A stretch of 64,000 nt of DNA from Biomphalaria glabrata (Eukaryota; Mollusca; Gastropoda; Planorbidae). Made by a program: the position numbers and the translations under genes. Shown piece after piece: positions 1 to 10,884 of this stretch (positions are counted from its first letter, which is position 1; every line of letters begins with the position of its first letter). Location of the stretch: positions 14,826,145-14,890,144 of the forward strand of contig NC_074720.1 of the NCBI RefSeq assembly GCF_947242115.1, read 5' to 3'. The notes beneath the pieces were generated by a model. That model saw only the letters and a program-made list of their open reading frames with translations. It had not been told where the DNA came from and made no database searches.

Positions 1-292
1 TCGTAACATAGATGTAATAAAACGGGACCTCAAATCAGTGAATATCAATACTGACCATTGGGAAGACATAACTCTAGATAGCACTAGATGGAGAGAGACA
101 GTGACCAAGAAAGCTATGGACAGTGAAAGAACATGGGCCTCAGCTCTGGAAGGAAAACGTACAATGCGAAAAATGGCCATCTCCTCTACCACTGAAGCGA
201 AAGCCACCTTAACCTGCGATATTTGTGGACAGGAGTGTCTCTTCAAAATAGGGCTCCCAGCCACAAGAGGAAGTGAGCGAGATGAACCATAG
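1..292 (+). mobile_element. LINE fragment, C-terminal end of reverse transcriptase ORF
   Basis: The frame read here gives residues such as DHWEDITLDSTRWRETV followed by a Cys pair motif CDICGQEC and an Arg-Ser-Glu-Arg end. This pattern (a Trp-Arg segment followed by a short zinc-finger-like tail) is known at the C-terminus of the endonuclease/reverse-transcriptase ORF of a non-LTR retrotransposon common in molluscs. The left part lies outside the window. The second half of the zinc finger (His/Cys) is not clean, so it is an old copy. Family assignment is from memory of the motif, not from a search. Confidence 0.7.
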
Positions 293-505
293 TCGTTCTA
301 CGACTGAAAGAGGCCAACAACCAATCCTAAATTCCCGTAAATATTCTCCCTTTATTATGACTTTACTTATTTGTTTAGTTTTAATATCACATGTATAGGT
401 CTTCCCAGTTTGTCCAAAATCCTGTAGTGTTTGATATTTCTTTTTGATGCTGTCATAAGTCTACATAGAGTTGGTCTACGGTATACTGTATCCATTGCAT
501 TTCGC

Positions 506-715
506 TCATCTTAGGGTGAAAATTTGATCGGTTGTGGATCTATTAGGTCTGAACCCACATTGGTATTCACCTAGGATTTCTTCTGCACACTTTCCAAGTG
601 TCTTAGTAATAAGCTTAGTTAGTATCTTGTACGTTACATTTAAGAGAGAGATTCCTCTGTAATTAAAACACTTTAGTTGGGATCCTTTTTGTGTATTGGG
701 GTTATAAATGCTGTT
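506..715 (-). mobile_element. LINE reverse transcriptase fragment (finger region)
   Basis: Minus-strand translation shows [20 protein letters not shown] and [20 protein letters not shown], the NYRGISLL and GFRxxRSTxDQIF blocks of the non-LTR reverse transcriptase finger region. The upstream endonuclease and the downstream catalytic palm are missing, so it is a short dead fragment. It lies in opposite orientation to the LINE tail at the window start, so the two are probably separate insertions. Confidence 0.8.
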
Positions 716-1379
716 TCCCATTCTGTTGGTGTTGGCAGCCGGTAGAGTAGAGTACAGCTTGATGGAAGTTGAAAAAGAATTGAGAACAGCTGAGTGCAAT
801 AGGAGTTCAGTACAGTTCGGTACGATGAAGTACAGTGAAGATATTTGTACATTCTTGCACTCTTGCATTCTTGCGTACAGCATTAAATTCCTAGATTTGA
901 ATAATACCTAAAGTTATAGAAAACTGAAACTGGAGTTCTTTGCATTGACTTTATTTCATGAAGCTTGAAGAATAGAAATACTTAATATTATATTCTACAG
1001 TGTGTATTTTGGTTGTTGAAATAGAGGCCAATGCCAAATACTTTGATAGATAACGCTGCTGTTTTAAATAAATCGTGACGTGTTTAAATATTCTTTTTTT
1101 TTTAATCTCTTTATTTCTAATCTTCTCAGAAAAAGTTTTCTAAACAGCTTATTCTCAACAGAAACAAGACAAACAGACCCCCCCCCCCCCGCATACTTGG
1201 TTTTAAATAGACAATACTCCTTTATACATCTTCTGGAGCGATTATTTTGCTCTAAATAACTAATGAATGTAAGAGTTTAAAGAACGAAACATTTTTTACC
1301 CCTCCACTTACCCCTCCCACGAGGTAAATTTTTTGTTAAGAGAATGTGTAAAACTACTAGACTTTAGAATATTCCAATG
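716..1379. other. Spacer with no recognised gene
   Basis: No convincing coding signal. A stretch at about 745-890 has repeated 'gtacag'/'ttcagt' words like those in the solo-LTR-like fossil at 3007-3741, and may be a diverged related piece, but this is weak. Homopolymer T and C runs occur at about 1093 and 1180. Confidence 0.4.
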
Positions 1380-1730
1380 ATTGGTCTTTAGATCTTGACT
1401 TAAATGACGGTGCGGAAAATGTTTCTGTTAATTGATAAAGAATAGGCCAAACATGCGAAAATAACCGAAGAAGAATAGAGTCTGTTCAAAATAGAGATTT
1501 TCTAGTCGTCTAATCAAATTCAAATAATTTTCTTTTTAGATTTTGAAAAATTAAAACGGTCAAACTAGAGTTTTCGCAGTCTCGCCAACGAAGTAGCAAT
1601 TCGTTTCCCAACGATATACAGCAACTGTCAAATTTCTAGGAGAATCACATTCACCCACCCACTTCACAGGTTCTATGAATGTGTGACTTGAATAGAGGCA
1701 TTGTAAAAAAGATTTCGTGTTTGCATCTTT
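1380..1730 (+). repeat. Dispersed repeat, copy 1 of a pair
   Basis: This stretch aligns by eye with 13140-13475: both carry words such as 'aacggtcaaactaga', 'atatacagcaact' and 'cacccaccca' in the same order. An inverted partial match ('tttagtttgaccgtt') is seen near 10298. No coding potential and no clear ends. It is an old non-coding dispersed repeat of unknown class. Confidence 0.6.
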
Positions 1731-1929
1731 TCATAGGGATACACGATCTTTGAAACACTATAAAGATTTTATTCATTTCTATAGATTATTTTCATCTTTT
1801 CACTGGAAACTTAAAAAAAAAATGCTATTGAATGGTTAAGCCCAAAACATTTATCAAAAGCTTTAATTTGGATTGTTGGAAGTAAACAGAATAATTTATA
1901 ACACGTTCCCGAAATTTTTAAAATTGTTT

Positions 1930-2270
1930 TATTTAGCATGAGCAAGGTATTGAGAAGAATATGGAATTTCAAAGAAACATTGTTATGTTCCTTAAGGGAC
2001 TTTGACTGTGACATTGTTGCTAAGGAAGAGTGGAAGACAAACTTCATGTTTTTCATTGAAAATATTCCAACGGGTTGTTTTCACATGAAATGTATGCGCA
2101 TGTTAAATCTTTTCAAACAAAGTTTTCCCATTTCTCCAGGCAAGCAGGTGAAAACAGGTTTTGTCATTTTCCTTCGCTGAAAGGTGAAAATTTTTCTAGT
2201 GAAACGGTTGAAAAGTACAAGTCTTATTTGGATTCCTTGATTTTGGAATTCGAAAGCAAATTATAAGGCT
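1930..2270 (+). mobile_element. hAT transposase remnant (ZBED5/SCAND3-like)
   Basis: Two overlapping plus-strand frames hold pieces of a hAT transposase of the kind related to vertebrate ZBED5/SCAND3: EEWKTNFMFFIEN matches the 'FLVDITxHLN' region and YAHVKSFQTKFSHF with FCHFPSL and YKSYLDSLILEFESKL matches the following 'V-K-A-F-xx-K-L ... HFPSL ... FLxxLxxEFxxRF' region. The two frames must be joined by at least one frameshift. No terminal inverted repeats were identified. Family assignment rests on motif memory. Confidence 0.6.
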
Positions 2271-2514
2271 CAAGAACTTGGAGCCAGTTTTCAGTAGTAA
2301 TTTGAACCTTCTCACTTTAATATGACTCTCTTTAAAATAAAAAGCATTTTAACTGTTAGATTTTGAATAAATGTTTACGCCTTACTCTTTACGATAGTGC
2401 AGAAGAATACAAAAACCTATTTACTGTGAACACAGTATGGACATTTCAGGTTAAAGGGAAGGGTTAATATTGACATGAGCTCAAACCCAATGGTTATTGA
2501 AGGCCTGAAAACTA

Positions 2515-2575
2515 ACCTGCAAACGTCACAACTGTGGGCAGATTAGACCAATAGCTCGTTGTCGCGTCACAGAGT
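2515..2575 (+). repeat. Dispersed short repeat, also at the right window edge
   Basis: About 55 bases including 'ttagaccaatagctcgttg' recur at 63888-63945 with only a few differences. The unit contains a CCAAT box and a nearby 'cgtcac' word. No coding content. Function unknown. Confidence 0.7.
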
Positions 2576-2855
2576 TGGTGCGAACTTGACACTACTGCTG
2601 ACCTCAAAAGGTCCTAATTGGGCTCCATTGAATTTTATTGTACATTTTGTTTCCTCATAAAAGTACTCATTGAATTTTATTAGCTTGGGAGGGCAACCTA
2701 TTTTCCTTAGAGATTTGAAAATGCCTATCCTGCTGACGATGTCAAAAGCCTTAGTTAGATCAACAAAAATGTATAGGAGTCTGTCTCGGAATTTCTCATG
2801 CAGTAGTCTTAGTGGGGATATCATGTCTATAGCACTAGTGAATCCAGAACTTTGG
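2567..2855 (-). mobile_element. LINE reverse transcriptase fragment (catalytic palm start)
   Basis: Minus-strand translation shows AIDMISPLRLLHEKFRDRLL, then LYIFVDLTKAFDIVSR (the first catalytic aspartate block of reverse transcriptases), then RKIGCPPKLI and FNGAQLGPFEV. The expected VKQGCVLAPTL is degraded to VKFAPTL. The order matches a non-LTR reverse transcriptase; both ends are missing. Confidence 0.85.
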
Positions 2856-2876
2856 AGTGGGGGGGGGGGGCGATCT

Positions 2877-2925
2877 CTTCCAAACCCTAACCCTAACGCC
2901 CAGTAAACCCTAAACCTAAGCATAA
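2877..2925 (-). repeat. Short interstitial telomere-like repeat
   Basis: Two perfect CCCTAA units followed by degenerate forms ('aaaccctaaccctaacg', then 'ccctaaacctaag'). This is the complement of TTAGGG, the usual mollusc telomere repeat. It lies between a LINE fragment and an ATCT microsatellite. It is too short to indicate a telomere. Confidence 0.55.
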
Positions 2926-2939
2926 ACGCGCGTACAGCA

Positions 2940-2940
<1 letters not shown>

Positions 2941-2992
<52 letters not shown>
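2941..2992. repeat. (ATCT)n microsatellite
   Basis: Thirteen tandem ATCT units, almost perfect, followed by a short TA run that abuts the LTR-like fossil. Confidence 0.95.
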
Positions 2993-3006
2993 GTATATAT
3001 ATATAT

Positions 3007-3741
3007 TGTTATAAACCTGGTGGTGGCACAGAGAGTGTGTGTGTGTAGTCAGCCGACGCAAATCGCCCCAGGCCAGCGCTAGACGAGCGGTCAAGCGTGA
3101 CGAGTTACGACTGTCAGCCGAGTCGAGGGTCAACAGGACAGTTCGGGAAGGATCGCCGACGTGAACAGAGCTCAGGAGCGTCACGAGAGTTATAGTCATC
3201 TGACCACCTAGAAACGTCGAGGGGCGTTCTGTCCGGTTCGAGAAGGCCAGTAGGGACCCTATATAAGAGCGGAGGTGTCGCAGTCAAGACGGTCGAGAAA
3301 AGGGGCTCAATACAGCAAGGTTCAGAAAGGAGGTTCACGGCAGGGGTTCAGAGCCCGGTTCACTACAGTCCGGTTGACTACAGCACAGTTCAGCGGTGTG
3401 GTTCTGTACGGAGCATTACGACGGTTCAGTGCGGAGTACTATCAAGTACAGTTGAGGCGAACGGCGTCTTGATCTTGGTCTGTGATCGAGTCCGACACAA
3501 CGAGCCTAGTGTGTGAAGTCAGTCCTGAACTGTTGAACCCAGTGCAAGAGTTGATACGGAGGAACGGTGTTATCGGAGAGATATTTGTACAGTGTACGTG
3601 TTGCCAATTGTACAGTATTTGGCTGTTATTTATTCGACTATTAAAGTGTTACGTTGCTTTGGAGCCCTGAGTTGTCAAGTTCTTTAAGTTGGTGGTGTAT
3701 GGTGCAGTTTGCAGAGAGCCTGGATAGTGAGATTCGTAACA
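3007..3741 (+). mobile_element. Solo-LTR-like fossil inserted in an AT microsatellite
   Basis: A GC-richer island of 735 bp begins with TGTTA and ends with TAACA, and both flanks are TA-repeat sequence, compatible with a 4-5 bp target duplication inside the microsatellite. It has a TATA box ('ctatataagagc', about 3259) and an ATTAAA polyadenylation-type signal near 3641, as expected for an LTR in plus orientation. No second copy and no internal coding region flank it, so it looks like a solo LTR. Superfamily (Ty3/Gypsy or BEL) is not decidable from the sequence alone. Sharp edges suggest moderate to young age. Confidence 0.7.
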
Positions 3742-3763
3742 ATATATATATATATATATAGGC

Positions 3764-3846
<83 letters not shown>
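3742..3846. repeat. (AT)n microsatellite
   Basis: Long TA dinucleotide run, interrupted once by 'ggc'. It is the right half of the array into which the LTR-like fossil inserted; the left half is at about 2994-3006. Confidence 0.95.
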
Positions 3847-3848
<2 letters not shown>

Positions 3849-3987
3849 AATTAAAAAAAAAAAGCAGTGTTTCTTAACCTTAGGCGAAAAAAAACAAATA
3901 TATATATATATGCATATCCCTGAGTATAACATATAAATATTCCAGAGTAGACATACTTAAATCTCCACGCGTATAAATATATAATGA

Positions 3988-4208
3988 TTATCTTATCTTA
4001 TCTTATATGATACAGACGTTACTTCAAAAAAGAAGATGATTACGTCCTACGCGTCATGCATTTAGTCATGCATGTTAACCAATTACTTAAATTCAGCCAA
4101 GTCACTGGTTTTCCTGGCTAGCTCAGGCAACCCATTCCATGCTCTAATAGCACTAGGGAAGAAGGAGTGTTTGTACAAATTTGTCCTAGCATATGGGACT
4201 CGGGAATA
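3988..4208 (-). mobile_element. LINE 'A' 3' end, 5'-truncated copy
   Basis: Nearly identical to 56207-56412. On the minus strand it holds the C-terminal residues of the reverse transcriptase ORF (the SFFPSAIRAWNGLPELA block), a short 3' untranslated region and a (GATAA)n tail, seen on the plus strand as 'ttatcttatcttatc'. It stops at about 4208 because of 5' truncation, the usual outcome of LINE insertion. High identity to the larger copy suggests recent activity. Confidence 0.9.
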
Positions 4209-4778
4209 ATGATATTAATATCCCACTGAGTATAAACATAGAATACAAAAAATAAACATTAAAATATCCCTGAAAAATAAGCATTGAATAACTCAAAGGT
4301 AGGCAAACCGGTTCCATTGATATTTTTAATACCGTAAGTCAACTTTCTGATGTAAACTTCACATGCAATCCATAAGTAAAAATAAAGTTATTAATGATTC
4401 AAACTCAAATCAAACTTTCAAACTCATATTTCGTATTTTAGTTTTTAGGATTCTAACGATTCTTAAACCCAGAAAATCTCTTTAGGCACATTTAATTAAG
4501 ATTGTGTTTTTTTTAAATCTTTAGTAAACTCCATATTGGATAAAACATGTGCAGATAAAACTACTTATCAATAAAGTGCACACACACACACACAGAAACG
4601 TGCAACGTTTTAACTCAAAAAAAAAATCTTTTCCTAGAAAATCTGTTAACGTCAGAGTGAGCACAGCTAACCAGGGGAAAGATAAGTTTTTCCTTGAAAA
4701 TCTGTTCATGTTAGAGTGAGAGCAACCTTGTTGTGCCCGGAGTCATATCGACCTCATTATGTGCTAAATATTATCCCT

Positions 4779-4826
<48 letters not shown>

Positions 4827-5464
4827 GTATGAAATACTGGATTCCTCACTAATCTTTGGACTCGAAGACAAGCCTTATATATATATATATATATATTGAT
4901 AAACAAACACAAACCCAAGTGTGTGTGTGTTTGTGTGTGTGATTATTTGTAAAGTTAAGCCCACAGTTGTTCTAGAGAAACCGACGGTTTGTTTGCATGA
5001 AATGTTTCGGATATTTTTTTCCGAATGGAAGTTTATCACATCCTGGCTTAAACCTTCCGTAGGACGGCAGAACAATGTTGAGTAAAGGGGGGGGGGGGGG
5101 AAGGGATCAAATCTCACACCATTGAGACCACACTCTAGAATGCATACCACGCGACCAATGTTGTTTTAAAAAAAAAGAAAGCATTACGCTAGTTTAAAAG
5201 TAGTTCTGCATTAAGAAATGTCAGTCCTGACAAGCATCCTATACTCTTATACAATTTATATGTAAAAACAAGCAATAGAAAATATAATACTTTTTGAAAA
5301 CAAAGCTTATCTAACCGCTAAGTACTGCCATTTTTCTGAAAATGTCTGCGTTTTACTCCATTTCTGCTATATAAAACAAAATTAATTAATTAGTACTACA
5401 TGATTAAATAATCAGTTGATTTTTGGATTGATTCTTGTATTGTTGTCGACTAGGAATAATTAGG
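4209..5464. other. AT-rich spacer with microsatellites
   Basis: No gene seen. It contains a TA microsatellite (about 4779-4826), CA/GT runs (about 4580 and 4918-4940) and a word 'ggactcgaagacaagcctta' near 4858 whose complement recurs near 21490, indicating a small dispersed repeat. A run of 14 G lies near 5087. Confidence 0.5.
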
Positions 5465-5535
5465 TGAAATTTCAACTTGATCCGAAGTGGATAGTTGGAG
5501 AAAAAACGTGTCACAACGTAATTAGGAGACCAAAT
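5465..5535 (-). repeat. Dispersed repeat (snail 'gatcaagttgaaatt' type)
   Basis: The stretch with 'tgaaatttcaacttgatccg' and 'aaaaaacgtgtcac' is the reverse complement of the segment at about 52285-52340; a third related copy lies at about 52080-52135. Non-coding. Class unknown. Confidence 0.6.
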
Positions 5536-5638
5536 CCATAAATATATCCACATCTCTCATTAAGTAGCATTTATTCCCCTTTTTCGAAAACAAACAAAAT
5601 AATGAATCACTTACAGTTAATTAAGTAATTGTTTAATT

Positions 5639-5808
5639 GCATAACACACGTACACACATGCATAACACACCTACACACATGCATAACACACCTACACACA
5701 TGCATAACACACCTACACACATGCATAACACACCTACACACATGCATAGCAAACCTACACAAATGCATAACACACCCACACACATGCATAGCACACCCAC
5801 ACACATGC
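5639..5808. repeat. 21-bp minisatellite, about 8 copies
   Basis: Unit of 21 bp with words 'cataacacac' and 'ctacacacatg'. The length is a multiple of three, so both strands show spurious open frames with periodic Cys/Met/His peptides. Those frames are not treated as genes. Confidence 0.95.
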
Positions 5809-6057
5809 TTTTCCTGTTTCTACTAGGCATGCGCAAGAAAGTTTCCTTTAACTCCCAATTTTCCTGAAAATGTGTAAGTGAAAAGAAAACTTGAAAGTTC
5901 AAGTTAAAATAAAAAACCCACTTAAAACCTTACTTTAATAAAATAATCAATAACAACTTAGATTAAAGCAGCTGATATTGATAAAGCTTTCTGAAAAATA
6001 AAAGAGAATGTAGACCAAGTCCGGTTATGATGATCACTAAAAATGTATAAAATATAA

Positions 6058-6260
6058 CAGTGATGTCCGATTTACGGCCTGCGGGCCACATCCGGGCAGT
6101 GACGCGATGCTATGCGCCCAAGATCTGCCCACAGTGTATTAAGAAGCCAATGAGACACAGTCCCATTGGTCTTGGCGATTTCTTTTTTTTTTTTTCGGCC
6201 TGTGACAAGCGTGCCGGAAATCGATATGAACCCAAGATTTAAAATGTTTGAGCATCACTG
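6058..6260. mobile_element. hAT-like MITE, 203 bp
   Basis: Begins CAGTGATGTCC and ends GAGCATCACTG, imperfect inverted ends. The 8 bases outside each end (aaatataa and acatacaa) match at 6 of 8, as expected for an aged 8-bp hAT target duplication. The left end carries the 'acggcctgcgggccac' word shared with the larger element at 28976-30219. No coding content. Confidence 0.75.
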
Positions 6261-6469
6261 ACATACAAAACTAAATCCAAGACGAGGCAGGGGGAATACT
6301 ACACAACAACACGGGTAAAGTTTTTTTTTTTAAAAAGCTAATTTCTGTCTCACAAAAATTGAACAAATAAATGTCATTATGTCAAGTGTCAACGTTAAGA
6401 CATTTAGTGGTTCATTGGATGTTCATACGATTTTCCTAGAACATTCTACAGGTCTCACCCTCCCTTCAC

Positions 6470-7150
6470 CTGTTCTTTAGTCTGTTAACAGTTGCGGTAC
6501 CATACATGATATGTTGACTGTCTTATTTCATTCCACTCTGTCCATTGCCTTAAATAGAAACTCTTTCAATGACTTTATTGTTTTCTTCTCCTCGCTTTTT
6601 TTGTTTTCCTTTTTTTCCCTGGTACTGCTCCTGCAGGAAAGTCTTTTCGAGCTCTGAGGTCATTGTGAAATTGCATAAAGTTTTAGTTTGCATTTTCTAA
6701 CAGTGGTCAGCAAATTATCGTGAGGTCGAATAACTCATTTGTGATTCGGTCTTTGTGGGGGATACCTAGTATCTTGCTATAGCATCTCTGTCCCATTTCT
6801 AGGATCCTCCTCTCTAATTCTGATGTTAGATTCCAAGATTTACAAGTATGCCAAAGTGTGGCCATGATTCTATGACCAAGGAGCGTATCAGTCTGATTTT
6901 TGTGCTGAAGGCAATTTCTTTATCTTTCCAGACTGTTTTGAGCTTTGCAGGTACTGCTGTGGACTGTGCAGTTCTGCCCAGTAGTTCAGCATTGGTGCCT
7001 TCTTCTGAAACAATATCTCAGAGGTATTTAAAATTTCTGACACTTGTCAGCTTTTCGCCTCCAAAACTAATGTCCACTTTAAAGTTCTGTTGGCTATTGG
7101 TCATAATGTTTTGTTTTTTTCGACATTTATTTATATACCATATGCTGCGT
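6470..7150 (-). mobile_element. LINE reverse transcriptase C-terminal fragment
   Basis: Minus-strand translation reads FKVDISFGGEKLTSVRNFKY, then DIVSEEGTNAELLGRTAQST, AALAKLKTVWKDKEIAFSTK, IRLIRSLV and, downstream in other frames, pieces of the 'CYRKILGI', 'PHDNLLTTV' and 'TVPGKKGKQKK' blocks. These are the ordered C-terminal blocks of a non-LTR reverse transcriptase ORF common in molluscs. At least two frameshifts separate the blocks. The catalytic domain is absent. Confidence 0.8.
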
Positions 7151-7290
7151 GAGCCTTAAGCGCATCACAAAGTCATGTAGCTCTTCCTTAGTCCCTTCTT
7201 GACATCTATTTTTCTCTCTATATTTTTTTCTAGAAAATTCTTAAATTTAAATTCTTGCATCATTTTTTTTCAACTTTGCCAGAGTGTTTG

Positions 7291-7740
7291 TTATCTTATC
7301 TCTTTCTTATCTTATAAATTACAGGCGTCACTTCGAAGAAGAAAATAACTACATTCTACACACCCATGTGTCAATCTAGCCGTGAGTGTTAAAGTCATTG
7401 GTTCTCCTGTCTAATTATGGCAACCTGTTCCATGCTCTAAATGCGTTAAGAAAGAAGAGTGCTTGTAAGAATATGCCCAAGCATATTGAGTAAGAAATGT
7501 GCCTTTTTATTAGGATATGTTTTGTATTCATAAATTATGATTCAGAGGTTTATGTGGTAATTTTTGCATTACTTTTTAGTCGTCTGTTCTGGGGTGTGTC
7601 TCCAAATTGAGTGATTTATTAATGGTCTTACTCCAGTCAAATGCGAATATTTATTTTTTTTTTATAAACCTCACGGCTGTATTTTGCGCTTACTCTATTT
7701 TCTCAGTTTCCTTGGCTTAAGGGTTTGAAGCTTTCCTCAG
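7291..7740 (-). mobile_element. LINE 'A', older diverged copy
   Basis: Aligns with 56204-56670 over its length: same (GATAA)-type tail ('tcttatcttat'), the 'acttcgaagaagaaaataact' untranslated segment and, on the minus strand, degenerate versions of the same C-terminal reverse transcriptase residues. Many differences and stops mark it as older than the copies at 3988 and 56204. Confidence 0.8.
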
Positions 7741-8087
7741 GAAAAAAATGTGAAAGATGTCAGCTGGGCAATTTATTTAAATAATTATATTCAAACATTT
7801 TTTTTCGGATTTTTTTTTTGTCGAAACATTTCTCCTTTTTTTTTCTAGGGAAATGCTCATTTCTAAGCTCCTTTTGAGGCTGTACGTTGAGATTCGTCTA
7901 CACATTTCAGATTGGTTTTACAATATCGCTAACTACAGTTTACAAATGGAAGTATACACTACAGAAGATATTGGACATGCGATTTCTTTAAACTTAAATC
8001 TGTTAAGAGAATAGTGTATACATTAACTATTAAACAGAAAAAAGCGGATATCGCCAAAGTTATTCTATAGTTGTTGTTTTTTTTACC
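7741..8087. other. Spacer, nothing recognised
   Basis: AT-rich with T runs. No coding or repeat signal recognised. Confidence 0.4.
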
Positions 8088-8800
8088 AACAATAAATGGA
8101 GTTTAAGGTTGTAGCACTTACCTAATGATGTATAAACATAACAACAATAAATGGAGTTTAAGGTTGTAGCACTGACCTAATGATGTATAAACATAACAAC
8201 AATAAATGGAGTTTAAGGTTGTAGCACTGACCTAATGATGTATAAACATAACAACAATAAATGGAGTTTAAGGTTGTAGCACTGACCTAATGATGTATAA
8301 ACATAACAACAATAAATGGAGTTTAAGGTTGTAGCACTGACCTAATGATGTATAAACATAACAACAATAAATGGAGTTTAAGGTTGTAGCACTGACCTAA
8401 TGATGTATAAACATAACAACAATAAATGGAGTTTAAGGTTGTAGCACTGAACTAATGATGTATAAACATAACAACAATAAATGGAGTTTAAGGTTGTAGC
8501 ACTGACCTAATGATGTATAAACATAACAACAATAAATGGAGTTTAAGGTTGTAGCACTGAACTAATGATGTATAAACATAACAACAATAAATGGAGTTTA
8601 AGGTTGTAGCACTGACCTAATGATGTATAAACATAACAACAATAAATGGAGTTTAAGGTTGTAGCACTGAACTAATGATGTATAAACATAACAACAATAA
8701 ATGGAGTTTAAGGTTGTAGCACTGAACTAATGATGTATAAACATAACAACAATAAATGGAGTTTAAGGTTGTAGCACTGAACTAATGATGTATAAACAAT
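8088..8800. repeat. 55-bp minisatellite, 13 copies
   Basis: Exact 55-bp spacing of 'gtttaaggttgtagcact' from 8101 to 8761. Copies are nearly identical; the main variant is gacctaa versus gaactaa, and the a-form is concentrated at the right end, which is the mark of recent unequal exchange or slippage. Confidence 0.97.
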
Positions 8801-9016
8801 ATTTTTCGTTTTGTTATATAACAAAAGGCATCTAAGCTGTTTTAGTAGTTAAAATCTAGTTCACCTAATTCTTCTGTTGCTTGCCAAATGTACATATCCT
8901 AAGATCATCAATATTATCTAAGGACGTTTATGTCAAGTTTCATCAGGATTGGTCGAATAGTTTTTATTTCCTTGAAAGACATATATAAATACACCTTACA
9001 TTCTACTTTATATATT

Positions 9017-9017
<1 letters not shown>
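8801..9017. repeat. Dispersed repeat fragment ('caagtttcatcaggattggt')
   Basis: Contains 'caagtttcatcaggattggt' followed by 'cgaatagttttta' near 8934, a word seen in dispersed repeats of many invertebrates. No ends can be placed. Confidence 0.35.
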
Positions 9018-9051
<34 letters not shown>

Positions 9052-9082
9052 AAGAAAGAGAGAGAGAAAGAGAGAAAGAAAC
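9018..9082. repeat. (GA)n microsatellite
   Basis: Purine tract of GA repeats with AAAG interruptions. It produces a spurious Arg/Glu-rich open frame. Confidence 0.95.
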
Positions 9083-9885
9083 TGTCAGACAGACATGGAC
9101 AGAAAGAGACAATGAGAATTATTTTATTTTCATCTGTGGGGTAAAAGTATAAATAGCTGATTGGGATGTCTCCAATGTACCGAAGAATGAACATTTGGAT
9201 GTGCTATATGTTTGACAAACGTGAGGCCTATAGAATAACTGTGTACACTCTTTAGTTCTACCAAATCCAAGTTTCTAAATGCTTTCGTTTGTAGCTCAGT
9301 GAAAAAAAAAGTTATTAACACTGAAGTTTACTTTTATAGCGTCTGTGACATAGTTTAATTGATCGTGAGAACCACGTGGTAGAATTAGTTACGATTTCTA
9401 GGGAACTGAAGTGTTTCTGGAACAGAAGAAAAAGCGGGTTTTCCCGTAATTACCTAACCATTAAAAACATAAATGGATCAGGGTTCACTCCCGAAAGTTC
9501 GAACGATTTATTTATGGGGGATTGATTTGAATGTCAAATCAGAAAAGCAGCAAGCAAAAACTGGCGCCCTGTGCACTTCACTTGATTAGTGCCCCTCCCC
9601 CCCTAATTTTTGTCAAGAAACAATACGTAGCATTACAGGCTAATATATAGAGTGTATTCAAAAATAAGAATATGATACTAATAGCAATGAAAATCTATAA
9701 GAATAGTTACTCCCAAGCTTTGCTTTTACAAAAAACTAGTCTGCTTTTCGTGCTAAAAAGGGACACTGGTGCTCCTTTGTGTTTCAAATTCACCTTTAAA
9801 GGATATATTAAAATCGACCTTTTCAAAAAAGTTCAATTTTGATACGGCGGCAAAATCTATTGCAACGAATATCAATCTACATAAC
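9083..9885. other. Spacer, nothing recognised
   Basis: No gene recognised. A run 'gcgccctgtgcacttcactt' near 9563 and a C-run near 9595 are GC-richer than the surroundings but show no repeat boundary. Confidence 0.4.
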
Positions 9886-9936
9886 GGACGTAATTATCTT
9901 CTTTTTTGAAGTAATGTCTGTAATATATAATAATTT
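9886..9936 (+). mobile_element. LINE 'A' 3' untranslated remnant
   Basis: 'gacgtaattatcttctttt' and 'gaagtaatgtctgtaatata' are the reverse complement of the 3' untranslated segment at 56223-56262. About 50 bp only, plus orientation. Confidence 0.65.
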
Positions 9937-10385
9937 ATATTTGATAAAGTGCATGATTATATAAAATTTTCTTTTACAAGAACATGAAAAAAGTATAACT
10001 TCAAGATGATAGGCCTACAAATGTTGAGAACTTATTATCTTTACTTGTAGTTCAGTTTGATCTAATACTATCAAATCATATTTGAAATGTCAAGCCAAAA
10101 ATAATCATACCTATCACCACAATTTCAACATTATTTTTTTTTTTACAATACCTCTACTCAAGTCAGAACTTCATGGGGCTATCAATTAATGACTCTTATC
10201 TCAAAAAACGGCTCTAATAAATTTCCTAGAAATGTAACAGTGAATGTATATCGCTGAGAAAAGAATGACTAGCTTGTCGACCACACAGGGAAAACTTTAG
10301 TTTGACCGTTATATTAAACATTTTCAAATAAAAAATAAATAAATGTAAATTTGGCTTGAGAACTAGACTTAGATGTTTTTTTGTT

Positions 10386-10530
10386 TATTATTACACCTAG
10401 ATGTTATGAGTTTTCAGTCTATGTGACAGGTTTACCATAACAGTATTTCTTATTTGTTTTAGTTTTTTGTTACTGTTAATAACTGGCATTTTTCTGAGTG
10501 GTATAGATTAATAGAGTTGTAAATCAAAAG
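10386..10530 (-). mobile_element. LINE 'A' reverse transcriptase remnant
   Basis: Matches 56836-56985: 'attacacctagatgtt', 'gttttagttttttgttact' and 'ctggcatttttctgagtgg' occur in order. On the minus strand this is the segment encoding the 'FHPEKCQLL ... YLG' part of the ORF, degraded. Confidence 0.75.
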
Positions 10531-10884
10531 TCTAGATCTAGATGTCATATAGAAAGTACCAATGAATAATTGCACACATTTGCATTGCCCGCTTAAAGAT
10601 TGCGTAATATCATTCCTTTAAGCAGCTGACGAATTCAAAAACACAGGTTTGATACCCGATATGGACCAAACATTTTTTAATTCTAAAGAAAAAAAATTAT
10701 ATTTTTAGTTGTATAATGCAGATATTTATTTTTTTTTAAATGTATTTTTAAATGTTTTTCTTTTTATCTTCTGTGATCAACAGTTGAAAATTAACTGCTA
10801 AGAAAGCTAAAATAAAATAAATATTAAGAACAATATTTGATTCGACTTCTTGTATTTCTCATACATGGTTCCTTAGATCTAGAC

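Noticed and set aside
5607-5902. Open frames with repeated Cys-Met-His peptides on both strands
   Set aside because: Produced by a 21-bp minisatellite whose length is a multiple of three; open in several frames on both strands and without start context.
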